A stretch of 64,000 nt of DNA. It comes from Morinoia aosen. Its lineage: Eukaryota > Arthropoda > Malacostraca > Amphipoda > Talitridae. Positions 36,917 through 49,300 of this stretch are shown here, piece after piece. The notes beneath the pieces were generated by a model. It was given only the letters and a program-made list of their open reading frames with translations, had not been told where the DNA came from and made no database searches. Within the stretch, counting starts at the first letter, position 1; each line of letters begins with the position of its first letter. Position numbers and translations under genes: made by a program. The stretch lies in the NCBI GenBank assembly GCA_030386875.1, contig CM059575.1, forward strand, positions 47,088,859 to 47,152,858, given 5' to 3'.

Positions 36917-39900
36917 AATGTTGATATTATTAGCAAATCAATTAGGGCCTTGTTGGGATAAATAAGGAGAGATTCATAATGTTATTTATTAATAAAATGG
37001 CGACGTCTTTCAATTAGTAGAGGATGACATATTCGGAAAGTAAAATGACACACGATGTACATAGCGTAATAAGAACCTAAATGACGATGATGTTATTAAA
37101 TCTCGGAAATTACTCCAATCTATCGGATGACATAATTATAGGAATTCGCATCATGACTTTAAATGAGCGGGATAAATCTTATTACTTGATCAATTTATGA
37201 ACATAGATCATTAATCCATTGACAATTCTGATGCGCACATATTGCGTGAAGTGATGCCTCGTCACAAATTACTTAGCAGAGAAACAAAGAACGCCTAATA
37301 CATCGAACGAAATAACTCTACACCTATACATGAAGCTACGTCAGGGCATTGACGAGAAAATGGATGAACATCGGGGAGATACTTAGCTCAGTCCTGAGGA
37401 GAGCTTAGTTAGTCTATGCACGACTGTAATCGATAATCGGAACCCTCACTCCTCTGGCGAGACTGCCCGAGAGAGCGAGGTTGACACGTCTTACACAGGT
37501 GGAGGCAACCCCTATAATGCCGCTTGCGCTCACCAGCCCAGAGCAGCTTGCGCGTCTACGTCACGAGTGAGAACAAACCTGTTTTTATCTCAAAGCTTTA
37601 CGTTAATATATCATAGAAGATAGCAAGTGTTGCGAGATAGTCAAAATGGATTAAGATTTATAATTAATAAACAAGTAATTTATGTCGAATGAATAAGATT
37701 TTAGGTCTCTAAGGAAGGAGTTGAAATATACAAAGAGAAATATGGAGGTATTAGGAAACGATGCCTGTACACGTGGAAGACGCAGAGCAGAGGGCACGAA
37801 GCACGATGGTGGTGTTCGTAGAGGGGATGAGGTTACTCGCTGGTTGATTTCAAGTGATGCTTCGATGTAACGGTTGGTGACGCCTTGGTGTAGGTCGTAG
37901 ATATCGGAAATGCTGTGCTTATTGACGAGAATATATTATCCAATGACGGATCTTTTTAGAAGATGGTTGTTTGGCCGCACAACTCCTCTTTTTAACGTTT
38001 ATTTGAACACGGCGAAGGTCAGTTACAGTAGAAATATAACACAGCTCAATATATAGGGCTGGCGACTACCTCACTGAACCGAGCTAGCCCTCTGGTTAGT
38101 GGACTCGCGGTGCCGGGTTGTTTCTGTCTGTGCCGTGCTAAACGTACGTGGGTGTATTCAGATGTTGCCTGGCTACTGGGAGCGCGCAGCTTGTAGAGGC
38201 TCGGTTCGGCACCCCAGCGCCAGCCTCGAGCGCTGATTGGTCGTTCAGTGAGAGCGCTTCGAGGCAGTGGGGTGGCGCTTGTGTGCTTGTGTGATGGTGA
38301 GTGCGTACAGCTAGGTGGAACCACCACAAGGTATTTTCACCCGTGAAAAAATTCAATCAACATTTCCTAACAAATTCTAACATAATATATTCAAACCTAT
38401 ACCCATCCCAACATAATAAATTGTAACATATACTCATCCTAATATAACATATACTAACCTATCCTGTCTTTTCCTAACCTATCCTATCCTAACAAATTGA
38501 AAAAATAAAAAAATCAAACGAATTAAAAAAATTAAACAATTTTCATCGCTCTCTTCCCTCTTCCTTTCTTCTCACCCTCACCCTCACTCTCTCTCTCCCT
38601 CTAATGTAACGCGACCCGAAGCGGGCCAACCCGTATCATAGATACCGCAAGGATGTTGAAGGGCGTGACGCACAGGTTAGCGTATTAATACATAGTTAGG
38701 CCGAATGAATCATTTTCCAAAGTTTACTCGGAACTGTGATTCCGTAAAATTAACGAAAAATCTCTTCCGAAGAAAAATATTTCATGAAGATGAATTCCTT
38801 AGGTCGAAATTGACACTAATCCTGCATGATTCCCGATTATTGAGAGTCTCCGAAAAACTAAATTTGAAACCTGTGCGATGAAACTAAAGAACTCTTATAC
38901 TCAAACCAGTGAAGGTTTCCGTGTGAAACACAGGCTATCCAAATCGATAGTTCACTCTAAGAGCCGAATAATCCGAAACTGACATCTGACTCTCCTAATC
39001 AGTTCCCATTGAAAATTTGATATTCTTGAGTATATCTCTGACATACTTGATAGTAGTGGAGTATGAGGCTCATCGCGGTTTATTAGCAATGTGTAGCAAC
39101 CCACCGTATATGGTGAAATTCTCTAATATTGGGCAATGTATTGACATGAATGGCAACGTGAAGGGGGCATCGTTGTTGATGTGCAGCGGCACATTAAATA
39201 ACATGTTCACTCTGACCCATCAAAAGATTGGTTCTAACGTCGATTTTTAGCGTGAGGCACAACTTTAACGAAGAGCTAGCGTACAATTAAGTCTCATATA
39301 CAAATGCTTGAGAGTGAAATGATTATTTTCTATGCGCGGGCTCCTAAGTAAGATATACTCTAAAATATGTTTTAGAATTATCCTCCGTTCAACGTTCAAG
39401 AATCATCATACAACTTTAATGGAAATTTGAATATGTTTCGAAAGGGATGTTTACTTTTTTGAATTTATCTTACGGAGTAAATAAAGACTGAAACTATTTG
39501 TGGGAAATAAATATCTCTGTTTGAAATGTCTTAATGTATTATTGCAATATATAATTTTTTATATTAAAATGCTCTGTTTAGTGATTACCTAAATGTTATC
39601 ATCCTATGATTCGAGAATGCTAAGGGGCACGTCAACCAAGATGATGGCGCAGGATAAGCATTCTACTTGGTACACTGCCTTACTTTTGATAGGATCTTAC
39701 CAAACACCGCTTTGAACTCTCAATGTGATCACTCATCCATTTCTATCTGGTAAGGCGCAGAAAATTGTTTACAAAAGTTTTGAAAGATAAAGATGTCATA
39801 CCTAAGTACTCAGCATGTTCGTAAGAAATGCACAATGCGTTTGACACTGATGTTTCTATGTAATAATATGTTGAATAGAACTTTCATCGTTGAACCCATG

Positions 39901-40837
39901 TACGATTCAAGCTGGGAAAAATTTGAGTTGGTAAACGTTTTTGCTTTCGCGAAAACCAAGTTAAAGTTCGTAGTCGACATATGCGTAAATTTACGCAGTA
40001 ATACTCGCGCAGCGCACTTCAGCACATCAGCGTAGGCGTAGGGCACGAGTTGCGGCATCTCTGATGTTAGCGAGGCTGCCGCAAGGCTACACAAAACTGC
40101 ATCGCTCCGGGCAGGATATTTGGACAAAACACGACACCTGTGATCATATTGACTTTGTTGCGCAGCCACTGCCTCGTACCGGCGTAGCTAGCCTCAGGAA
40201 TAATATTGTCGGCAGCCGGTTACGTTCACGGCTGCGATTTTTAATGGAGTACTGACATTAAGCAAAGGGACTTGCAACACTAAAAACCCAGGAAAAGTTC
40301 ATTTGAATTTAGTGCGTTAGTTATTTCTTTTATCAAGACCGCCAAAATGTGAACTAAACTTTTAGCCAGACTAAAGTTTGGAGTGTCGATCGCATTTGAA
40401 ATTGGCTAATGTTTCAAATTTGCAGAAATCATTTTTCGCGTGTTATGAGAAGGCCAAATAATATTCCTAAGCCACAGCCTGATCTGAAAAAATCAGCATA
40501 CAAGTCGTTTGACTTATCAATATGGTTTGCCTGATGACGTAGAAATTTATAGTTTTCAATATTTTGCAGAGTAAACGCTGTCATACCATTTAAAAATAAA
40601 GTAAGTTAAATTTGAGGAATGTATGACATCTTACATACCATTTCATGTCTCGACAGTAACCACCTCTTTAACAATAATAACTTTAAAAAGTTTTGTAATC
40701 CTAAGCATGATTAAATTATGTGAATTTGACACATGTTATTTAGCTTCATTTAGCGAATAGAAACAAGTCAAACAATAACTGCAATGCGTTGTGATACATA
40801 TACCATAGTGCACTGCACTTCTCGATGTACAGACTTT
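36917..40837. repeat. Tandem duplication, unit 2 (about 3.92 kb)
   Basis: Second unit at an offset of 3922, falling to 3921 after a 1-base deletion. It carries a truncated LTR (36917-38041) with no partner LTR of its own. Because the copied segment contains the LTR edge and its flank, the duplication is younger than the retrotransposon insertion. Confidence 0.95.
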
Positions 40838-41260
40838 TAGTCCATTCGGGGTCGCGAAAGAAAAAGAAGCACCAAAAATATCCCATAAATGGATATATTT
40901 TTAGTTGCAACAAGGAAAGATTTTCACAAACATTGACTAAGGCGAGTGCAAATGCAACGAAACGCGTATTGGGACACGGAACAACGATGGGAATGCAAAT
41001 TTAATGAGTGCGATAGCAGGCTGCAGGAAATAATTCAATCAGCAAATAGAGTCTGTCTCCGAGCCCAACACGATCTCGCTCTGCAAAGAGGGAAGAGACG
41101 CAGGTGCCGCCCCTAAAGAGCCACTAGAGATTACCTTCGCTGCAGAGAGAGATCGACCGCTAACTTTACTCTTAAGCGCTAAAAAAACAACAGGTTGGGT
41201 GTTCAATGTCCTTAATACCATTTGTGTGAAGACGGTAATATCCGAAAAAAAGTTTACGAG

Positions 41261-41364
41261 TCCTTTTCTCATTATTCGTAGATCATCACATGTTTTTTCT
41301 AACTTCGAGCAGCTTTCGAAGGTAGAAAAAAACATGTGATGATTTATGAATAGTGAGAAAAGGA
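41261..41364 (+). ncRNA. Long hairpin, possible hairpin RNA or foldback element
   Basis: Arms 41261-41301 and 41323-41364 are complementary over 41 bp with one bulged base. The three positions that are not Watson-Crick would all be G-U pairs in a plus-strand RNA (and A-C mismatches in a minus-strand RNA). The 21-base loop itself has a 6-bp stem (CTTCGA/TCGAAG). This fits a precursor-like RNA or a small inverted-repeat element. Transcription is not shown. Confidence 0.5.
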
Positions 41365-42364
41365 AACTTTCAAAATACCAAATGCAATTTATAGCTTTCA
41401 ATATAACTAATTGTAGATTAGTATTCAAACATTTGAACCGTTCAATCAATCAAACGAAATCTGAAAAAAAAAATTCGAACAATCGTTAGAAAATGAATTC
41501 GTTTCTCATGCAAAGTTGAAAATCTTGTCAATCAACTCTAACTTGTGCATCAACCTTAAGTTCCGTATCAACTCTAACTCGACTGTCGCGTCAAGCTAAG
41601 TCATTAGCATTAGAACATTGACCCGGGCGTATATAACTCCCGGTTATTTAGAGTGAAATATATGGCCACTAGCTACGACAGTTTGGTTACCTATTGGCCA
41701 ATGTCATTGGCATTGTGAGTTTAATTCGTATCGATGTTCATTGCCAAAGATTAACTCTTGGAAAACATTGCCAAGTTTCGCAACTCGAAATTAATCATCA
41801 ACAGATAAACTGCACTCCACTATTTACTTCATAAAAAAAGGAGAACAAGCACCAAGAATGGCGTATAAATCTCGATGCTGTTACTGTGTAGTTCCTCACC
41901 AATATTTCTGGCACTTTTTGTACACCAAGCTCAATTCAAAAACTCTTTCCGAGTAGTCATTGGCCTATTTTTGAGCTTTCTCAGCATATTTCTTAGTGGA
42001 AGAACGCTCATTTTTTTTGTGGTGCATCTGGTTTCGGAAAGTTTATGGTTGTGCTATTTTCGTTAAATTAACTGATAATTAAACATGGGTTACAATGTGT
42101 AACCTTTAATTGGGCAAAGGCTATTTTTTTTAATTCCAGCCAAATGAATTTAAAAGTTTTTTTGTGAAGTTTCTTATTGGTTTTTACGTTCGGGGTGATT
42201 ACGATTAGGTGACTTCATATAATGGTCAATAAATTGCAGCTGGCCGAGTATTGTTTCATCGGACCTTTTGGATTTTCGTTTTGCTAACGTTTATTTTGTT
42301 GGAGAATTTGTTTGCGTGCATTGATTTTTCGAAAAGGTGATAATTTGGTCCTAAAGTTTTCATA

Positions 42365-42410
42365 CTGAAATGATTGAATATTTTTAGGTTGTGCTGCAGA
42401 TATTTTTGTT
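42365..42410 (+). repeat. 46-bp dispersed exact repeat, copy 1
   Basis: CTGAAATGATTGAATATTTT then TAGGTTGTGCTGCAGATATT TTTGTT is repeated without change at 45884-45929. Flanks are unrelated. Confidence 0.8.
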
Positions 42411-42954
42411 GTATATGAATCCATATACAAGAAGAATTTTATATTATATTTTATATCATTAGTTTTACCATTATTGAATATAATCTGTAAGATTTTAACG
42501 TATGATGGTCATATGAAAGTTTTATTTAGATAGAACTTCATCTGTGCAAGTATTTTCATCCCCCTACTCTGAACCGCAAGTTCATGTAACACAACATTCT
42601 TCGAAAATGAAGCTATTAACTTATATAACGAAAATCACTAGGGACAAAATTAATTTTAAGTCTCATAAATATTACCACCCTTTTCATAAAAAGGCTAATT
42701 TCTGCAAGTAATCACAGACTTCTAAACCAAATGTCGAAACGCAGAATTGAACAAACGAGTACACTGTGAGCACGCAATAGTTCGTAATATTATTCAGCCA
42801 GAGTATTGTTTGTGTGCGTTTGTGTGATTAACAGTCCGTATGTTACGTTTGAGCATCAAGGCATCAAGCGGCATCAGAGTTACAGCTGTTGACTGACGTT
42901 CGCTGTCGTTACCGCGTCAACCAATTGTCTGTGGGAAAGTGGGAAATTCAGGTT

Positions 42955-43385
42955 TATGTTAAGATGCGTTAGGATAAGTCAGTCTAGGATTGATGAAGAT
43001 AGGTTAGATTACGTTGGATACGATAGCTAGCATACATTAGGGTGAGATTCTCGTAGATTAAGACAAGCTACGTTAGGATAGGATTTGTTAGGTTAGGGTA
43101 GTGTAAGGTAACATATGTAGTTAGGATAGGTTAGGATAGAATAGGTCAAGATAGAATAGGCCACGTTAAGATAGCACAGGATACGTTTAAATATTTACAT
43201 TGAATACATTTTTCATCAGTTAGCTACGTTTGGTGAGTTTAAGTATCGTTATTCAAAGTTAGGAGAAGAGACATCAAATTAACTTAGTTAGCTAAGCATC
43301 CGTTAACATAGTTTAAGTTATGGTAGAATAGGTTGGGAAAGGTTTTGGTAGGATATGTTAGGAATTGTTTGTTTATGACAGGTTA
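42955..43385. repeat. TTAGGATAGG-rich low-complexity tract
   Basis: The plus strand carries many irregular GTTAGGATAGGTTAGG-like words. This is the reverse complement of the CCTAAC-rich family near 26 kb and 34.5 kb. Confidence 0.65.
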
Positions 43386-46300
43386 GCTTAATATATAACA
43401 AATAAGATCAGGATCTCTTAGGATTGTTCAGTTTTTCAAGTTAGAAAAATAATCATGAAATTATTCATGGGTCCAGCTAGTATCTTTTACTGTTCAGAAA
43501 ACAATGTTTCTATGATGAGGGAACTTACTTACTCTAATTGAGAAACTCAGAAACAAGTGGGATGCTGTCAAGCGCTTCCCGCTTATACTGTTTGTCAGAT
43601 GATTTCTCAGTGTTGCATCTCAAATTAACTGTTGGCTTAAGTTGTAAAAATTTGCATTTCATTTTACTAGGTATTATGGTCAGGCCAAATTATTTTCTCA
43701 ATAATGAACCCTGTGGCATCAAATGCTGACAATATAGTTAGAAATAATTCTCTCATATTTGAACGTTCAAAACTGTTAGCCTTTGAAAAAGAATAAGGCG
43801 TCAGGCAAAGTTCCAGTTAACTTCACTCACTGGAAAGTGTGAGGCGTGCATTTGCCAGAAATTCTGCTAAAAATATGTCAACTGGAATGCAGATTTGGAC
43901 GTGACGCAATAAGTTCAAGGCGCAAGGCTGTCACCGCAGCACAAAAGACTGACTTGACGCCTGGTTTGGGTCAGAGACACTCCAACTATTGAAAAATGTA
44001 AGCGTCTGTGGAAGATTCATACGTCCAAAATCTCAGTGAAATTCAGAATTTTTATTATTCTCTAATAAATTGAAAAGCTTCAGGATGCTCCATTACTTAA
44101 GGGGAGCTACTACCTCAAACTGTTAGTGTATTCATGTACTTGGATCTAGAACATCACAAAAAAATTTTAATGGCGCTGAGTCGAATTTTGTTATTCTGCT
44201 AGATGCATCTTTCACTCTTTTATACAGTAGGAATGTAGTCACTGAAAAATGAATTTAGGTTTAATCCGGTACAGTAGCAGAGTTAGATAGACATCACCGC
44301 ATTGAAGTATGCTTACACTTTTTATTAATTGTAGTGCACTCGTAAACATTTTTATTCCAAAATAAATTTCTATTTACTTCCGCTAATTAATTCTTTCACT
44401 TCAGGGCGTGGATGCCCTTTCGTAGGGTCGTTGTTCTTAGAATTTGAAAGGAAGTTTTAAGGAATGGATGTGTAGTATGTAAAGTTAAAAGACAGTGGAA
44501 TGTAGGGATGATAGGCTGTCTACCATTAGCATCGAGGATGATGAAACTTACCCAGTAGTGTATAACAAACTACAAACAAAACTTGAGAGTTTGCGAGCTC
44601 TTATCTCCAGTAAAGATGATGGAAAAACTTTTGTGTCATGTACTTGTTCCAATCATGCAAATTTTTTAGATAATTTTTTGAATACGAATGAAGTTGCGTG
44701 CGTTAAGAAGGACATTCTATTTCTGAAGAAAGCCAAGAAAGAACACGTGCATGTATGTCTCCTCTGTTTTTTTTAAGGCGAATGCCCAAAACATCATAGA
44801 CAATTTTATAATTGACCATACGATAATGTGCGCGCATTTAACATTTAGCTTCTTCATAACCACACACAGACAAAATGCGTTTGGGAAAGGAAACTTGAGA
44901 TGTATTTTTTTAAATAGTATTGAAGGGTTATGTTAATCGCAAACTCTGAGCTGAAGTTAACGCTAATAACCGTGACATAAATAGTTTTAGAGTGTAGAGA
45001 ATCGGCATTGTACGAAAAATCCCGTAGTGGACGACCGAATCGAATACGAAGAAATACGGGCCGTAATGAAAACTAATGTAATAATAAAATTGGATGATGT
45101 TTTCATGAGAATTTCATATTGTAAATTCTGTGCACGCTTCTCTTCTCTACTGAGACAATCTATGCATGGTGGAAAATGAAGATGAGACTCCTCGTCGAGA
45201 ACCAAACGGAATTACCTTTGTCGTGATTAAAGCTTTGACTTTTTTTCTTCAATGTCTGCAATTTAAGGTCAGGAGCATGTCTTCAGCAGCTCTGACGTCG
45301 CAACGACTAGCAGGTAGCGCCTGGCGGGGACTGCGAGCAGATGAAATGAAAGATGTGACTGACAACTATGGAGGGCATGACTGTAGCGAGAGGTGTATAT
45401 ATTCAATAAATTATCAGTTGTTGTCTGTGAACAAACATTCGTTCTGATTTATTTTTAATTATTGTGGTAAAATATGAATGCAATAATTATTTGTAATGTT
45501 TCATCGTAGTACCCGGTGAGTCGGCTTGACTATACATGTTATAGCGTGAGTTTCCAAACTCTGCTATTGAAGGTTCCATCTTTTATTGAGTGCACCAGTG
45601 CCTCTCCAGCGCGTCTCTGCGGGGCCTCGCATGAGTAGATAAATAACTGCAGCCGTAAGTGGTCGGGCACCGCCGAGTTAGGTCAGAACACTTGCGTATT
45701 TCCGCTCCTGACCATTCTCGTAGCATAAAATTTACGCGTAAAAAAAACAGAAGCAGGTTTTATCAAAGATCGGCATATATATAGGGGAAGAGCAGCTTTT
45801 AACGACCAAACTCGATAAGGCAGCGATCGTTGTTTTAGTGTCTAGTTCAGCGCTAATATGGTTATTTATTTCTAAATAAATTTCTGAAATGATTGAATAT
45901 TTTTAGGTTGTGCTGCAGATATTTTTGTTCTGAATAACACACTGCTTTTCTAGAAAACTGCTGGCAATGATATTCCGTACGCTGTCAGTTAGGCTAAAGT
46001 ATTAGAAAGTAGCTGGTTCACAATATTGAAATGGATTTTAACATTTTGAACATGAAGGAATCTGTAGCTTGCGTGAGCGTTATAGAATATGGTGCACTTC
46101 AGCGCCTAGATTGATATGAGCTCTGCATGTTTCATCGTCAAACTTCATTAACCTTCGCACTGAACCCCATGTTATTTTACCACAGTTACTGGAGCTACAG
46201 ACTCACTGATGTACTTACTGTAACGTTAAAACTCATTTCAAATTGTGAACTGTCTTTATATCTGGAAGTTTAATGGCTTTTGATGCAGAATTGCATTAAA

Positions 46301-49300
46301 AAATAACTCCACGAGATCAACAGGCCACTGCTATGCACTTCTCTGTATATTGTTCAGAGAAACAAGTGCAGCAACCAAAACCCGCTGCCTAAATCGCGAC
46401 CAGATTCCGCTTACTTCTGCCAAAACCAGTGAAGCAATCGAACAATTTCAAATCGATATGAAATGGCGTTCGATTTTATCACACGTCCGCACCTTTGCTT
46501 ATTGGCTGTCTATTCTCTTTAAGGTATTACATTGTTCCTTACGTAGTTTCATATATGCCAGTATTCTGAAATTCTACTATCCTGGTGGATGTAAGTGAAT
46601 TCTTTTCTGAACGTAAAGCAATGTATTTGGCATGGATTCTCAGGAGAAATCGGTATAAAAAGTGCAGGAGTGCACTCAAGGATGACATGATGCCACGTGA
46701 CGGAAACTCTGCTGCCGAAGAGACTCGCTGCAAAATATCCCTCGCCGGGAATGAACAGATACAAGACCCTGACGAAAACCGCATTTAAAAATGCACTTGC
46801 TTAATTATCTAGCGGCCGAAAGTACAGTAAATGCAACTTACTCTATTCTGATATTGACACCTTCATGCTCGGAAGGGTTACATCAACTTCAACAGTAAAG
46901 GTTGTCAAGTAAAAAAAGGGACTGAGTAGGCACCAAAAGTATTGAAATATATGGCTCTACAGCTGGCAACTAATTTAGTCATCTATATTTTGGAATGAAT
47001 ACTTTAGAGTGAAGAATTCTTCTCTGACCCTAAAAATTGAGCGCATTTACAGTTAATATATCTATATTAACACATAGTTTTATGTTTCAGCTGCTTTCTA
47101 TCACCGACATAATTCAATTTCACACCTCAGAAAAACCACTATTAAAAACTAACACGGGTGAACGAAAGAACAAAGGCAATTGTGAACTTAAACTCAGTGA
47201 TCGCATGAAACTGCCCATCGTATCAAAATCGGAGTCTATGCTCTACCATGCCCAACTCTGTGGTGGTCCCAGGTTAGTCGGCATAATTATTAGTTCAAGA
47301 TACGTTCATTTAAGCAATGAAAGCTAATATTATTGGAGGAATCATCTCTGGAGATATGTGTCAATATATATTATAGTGAACTAAAAATATACTTTAGAAA
47401 ATATGATTGCTGATAAAAAATCGTGTATATGCGAAGATATGTATTAAAGGAGCGCTATAGAACCCCGAAAGACCAGCATGAAGTCAAAGCCTGCAAAGCC
47501 TGATTTTGCAGCACCAATGTAGCACTGCCTGCTCAATGCTTGCTCTGAACGTATGTTCGGAAAGAAAATAACAGTCTTGTTCACACATTCGATGATGAAC
47601 TCAATTAAAAGCTTTATGTTGAAAAGTTTTAATTGAAGATTCGTTCACTCTATGTGAGCGCACAAGTGGAAATAGATTAAATACGATTAACAGGCAAGAT
47701 TTATTTGTTTGTTCTGTACATCATAAGGATGATGAAAATAGAAAAAATTATGCTACATCTTGAGCGAAAATATGCTATACCTAAATCAGAGTGGAGACAT
47801 GAACTGCATGGAGGGACATTCCACGAGCTTACAGGGGAAATTACTAACTATATCTCTCCGATGCAGTTGTGATAAGCTGTAGTATCACGTTAGGCTGCAA
47901 AATTATGATCTAAAATACTTCTTTTTAAACGTAGCGATGAAAAATTTCTCACGATGATCGCAACATATGCTGTAACTGCCCCTGCTGCATGCTTGATAAT
48001 GAAAAAATTCTGAACCTAAAAATTAAATATTTCCCTAACTTGATAGAAAGTTAATGAAGCCAGATAATTTTCAATATCTGTGATGCAGCACAATGTATCC
48101 ATAAATTTGCAAACCTGGAAAAGCATTTTTAAATTTTCGGGTTCAACTAGCGGGATGCGTAACGAAACTTAATAGATTTCATCGGCGGGGATCTTTCGTA
48201 TGTGCTTGACTCGTTGAAATAGTTGTTTAGCATAATTTTTCAGTGAAATATGTTTGATTAGAATATTCTAAAAATTCAACTGTTGTGACAATTATTTCAG
48301 AAGACGACCCTCAGAAATCTTTTTTTGTAAAACTGTTAATAAAAATATTTAATTGTGTATCTTTAGATCTATTTTTTCTTCAATATATGACTAATAAAGA
48401 ATTTTTTGGTATTTCTTCTTCAAAGAAAAATATTTATGCTTTCTTACTGAGTTTCTATTGGAAGTATACTCCTCGATCACTTACATCGCTAAAGAATAGT
48501 TGTAGATATGTTTACGGATGCGTGAGTCCACAGGGTAGTAACCACAAGAAAACATACATTGTGTTCTTGCAGGCGGTGAGCAATTTTCAAGCTGGGCGTA
48601 TCGCAAGAGGCACGTACTCTATAAATAATGCATCATATTAAAGAGTCGTAGTGGCAAAAGTATGTCAATTCTGAAAAAAATATGCCTATTGTTCTTGTGT
48701 TTGAAATAAATTGAAGTACAAAAATTGACAATTGGCTTCTAAATTCAGAAAACTTGAAACAGTTTCTTGGAAAAGAGCAAATCCCTGCAATTCTACAACG
48801 TTGACATTATCGCATCAGGGCAGGCTTTGTTTCAACCGTCGTCAGCTGTAAAGCTATCAGAATGTCCTTAACGTACCAAATCCAAATGGGCGTTCGTGGC
48901 TTGTTGCAGACCCCCAACCTCATGTGTACTTCCAGGGGGGTAATTATGAGGGCCACTGGAGTAACAAGTAATGTTTCATTAGGTTCAATACAGCGCAAGA
49001 GCACGGGCTTCACTAACACAATTTCATTTTGCCATAGAGACCAGCCCTCTAGACATTAGTGCATGGCTGCGGGAAATTCAACAGCGTTATCATTATTGCT
49101 TCATTACGAGAGCGAGCTTCTGGTTCGCAAGTACAGCTCGATTACAGGGCTACTTGGGTTATAGTACGAGTTAATAAATGGACGCCTTTCAAAATGTTTT
49201 ACATTCTTCACATTCCGAGAGAAATCAAAGTGATTTCGTTCATGAAGGATTTTGGATTTGTTTAGTTCCTGTTTTATTTTTGTCAAAACATGCAGCCTTA

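Larger units (their letters stand above)
40838..42954. other. Intron stretch without recognisable gene
   Basis: AT-rich DNA containing the hairpin at 41261-41364 and one copy (42365-42410) of a 46-bp sequence repeated exactly at 45884-45929. No exon seen. Confidence 0.45.

Noticed and set aside
44495-44776. Possible exon, 93-codon frame with several cysteines
   Set aside because: No domain recognised, no convincing flanking splice sites, and it is on the strand opposite to the host gene.
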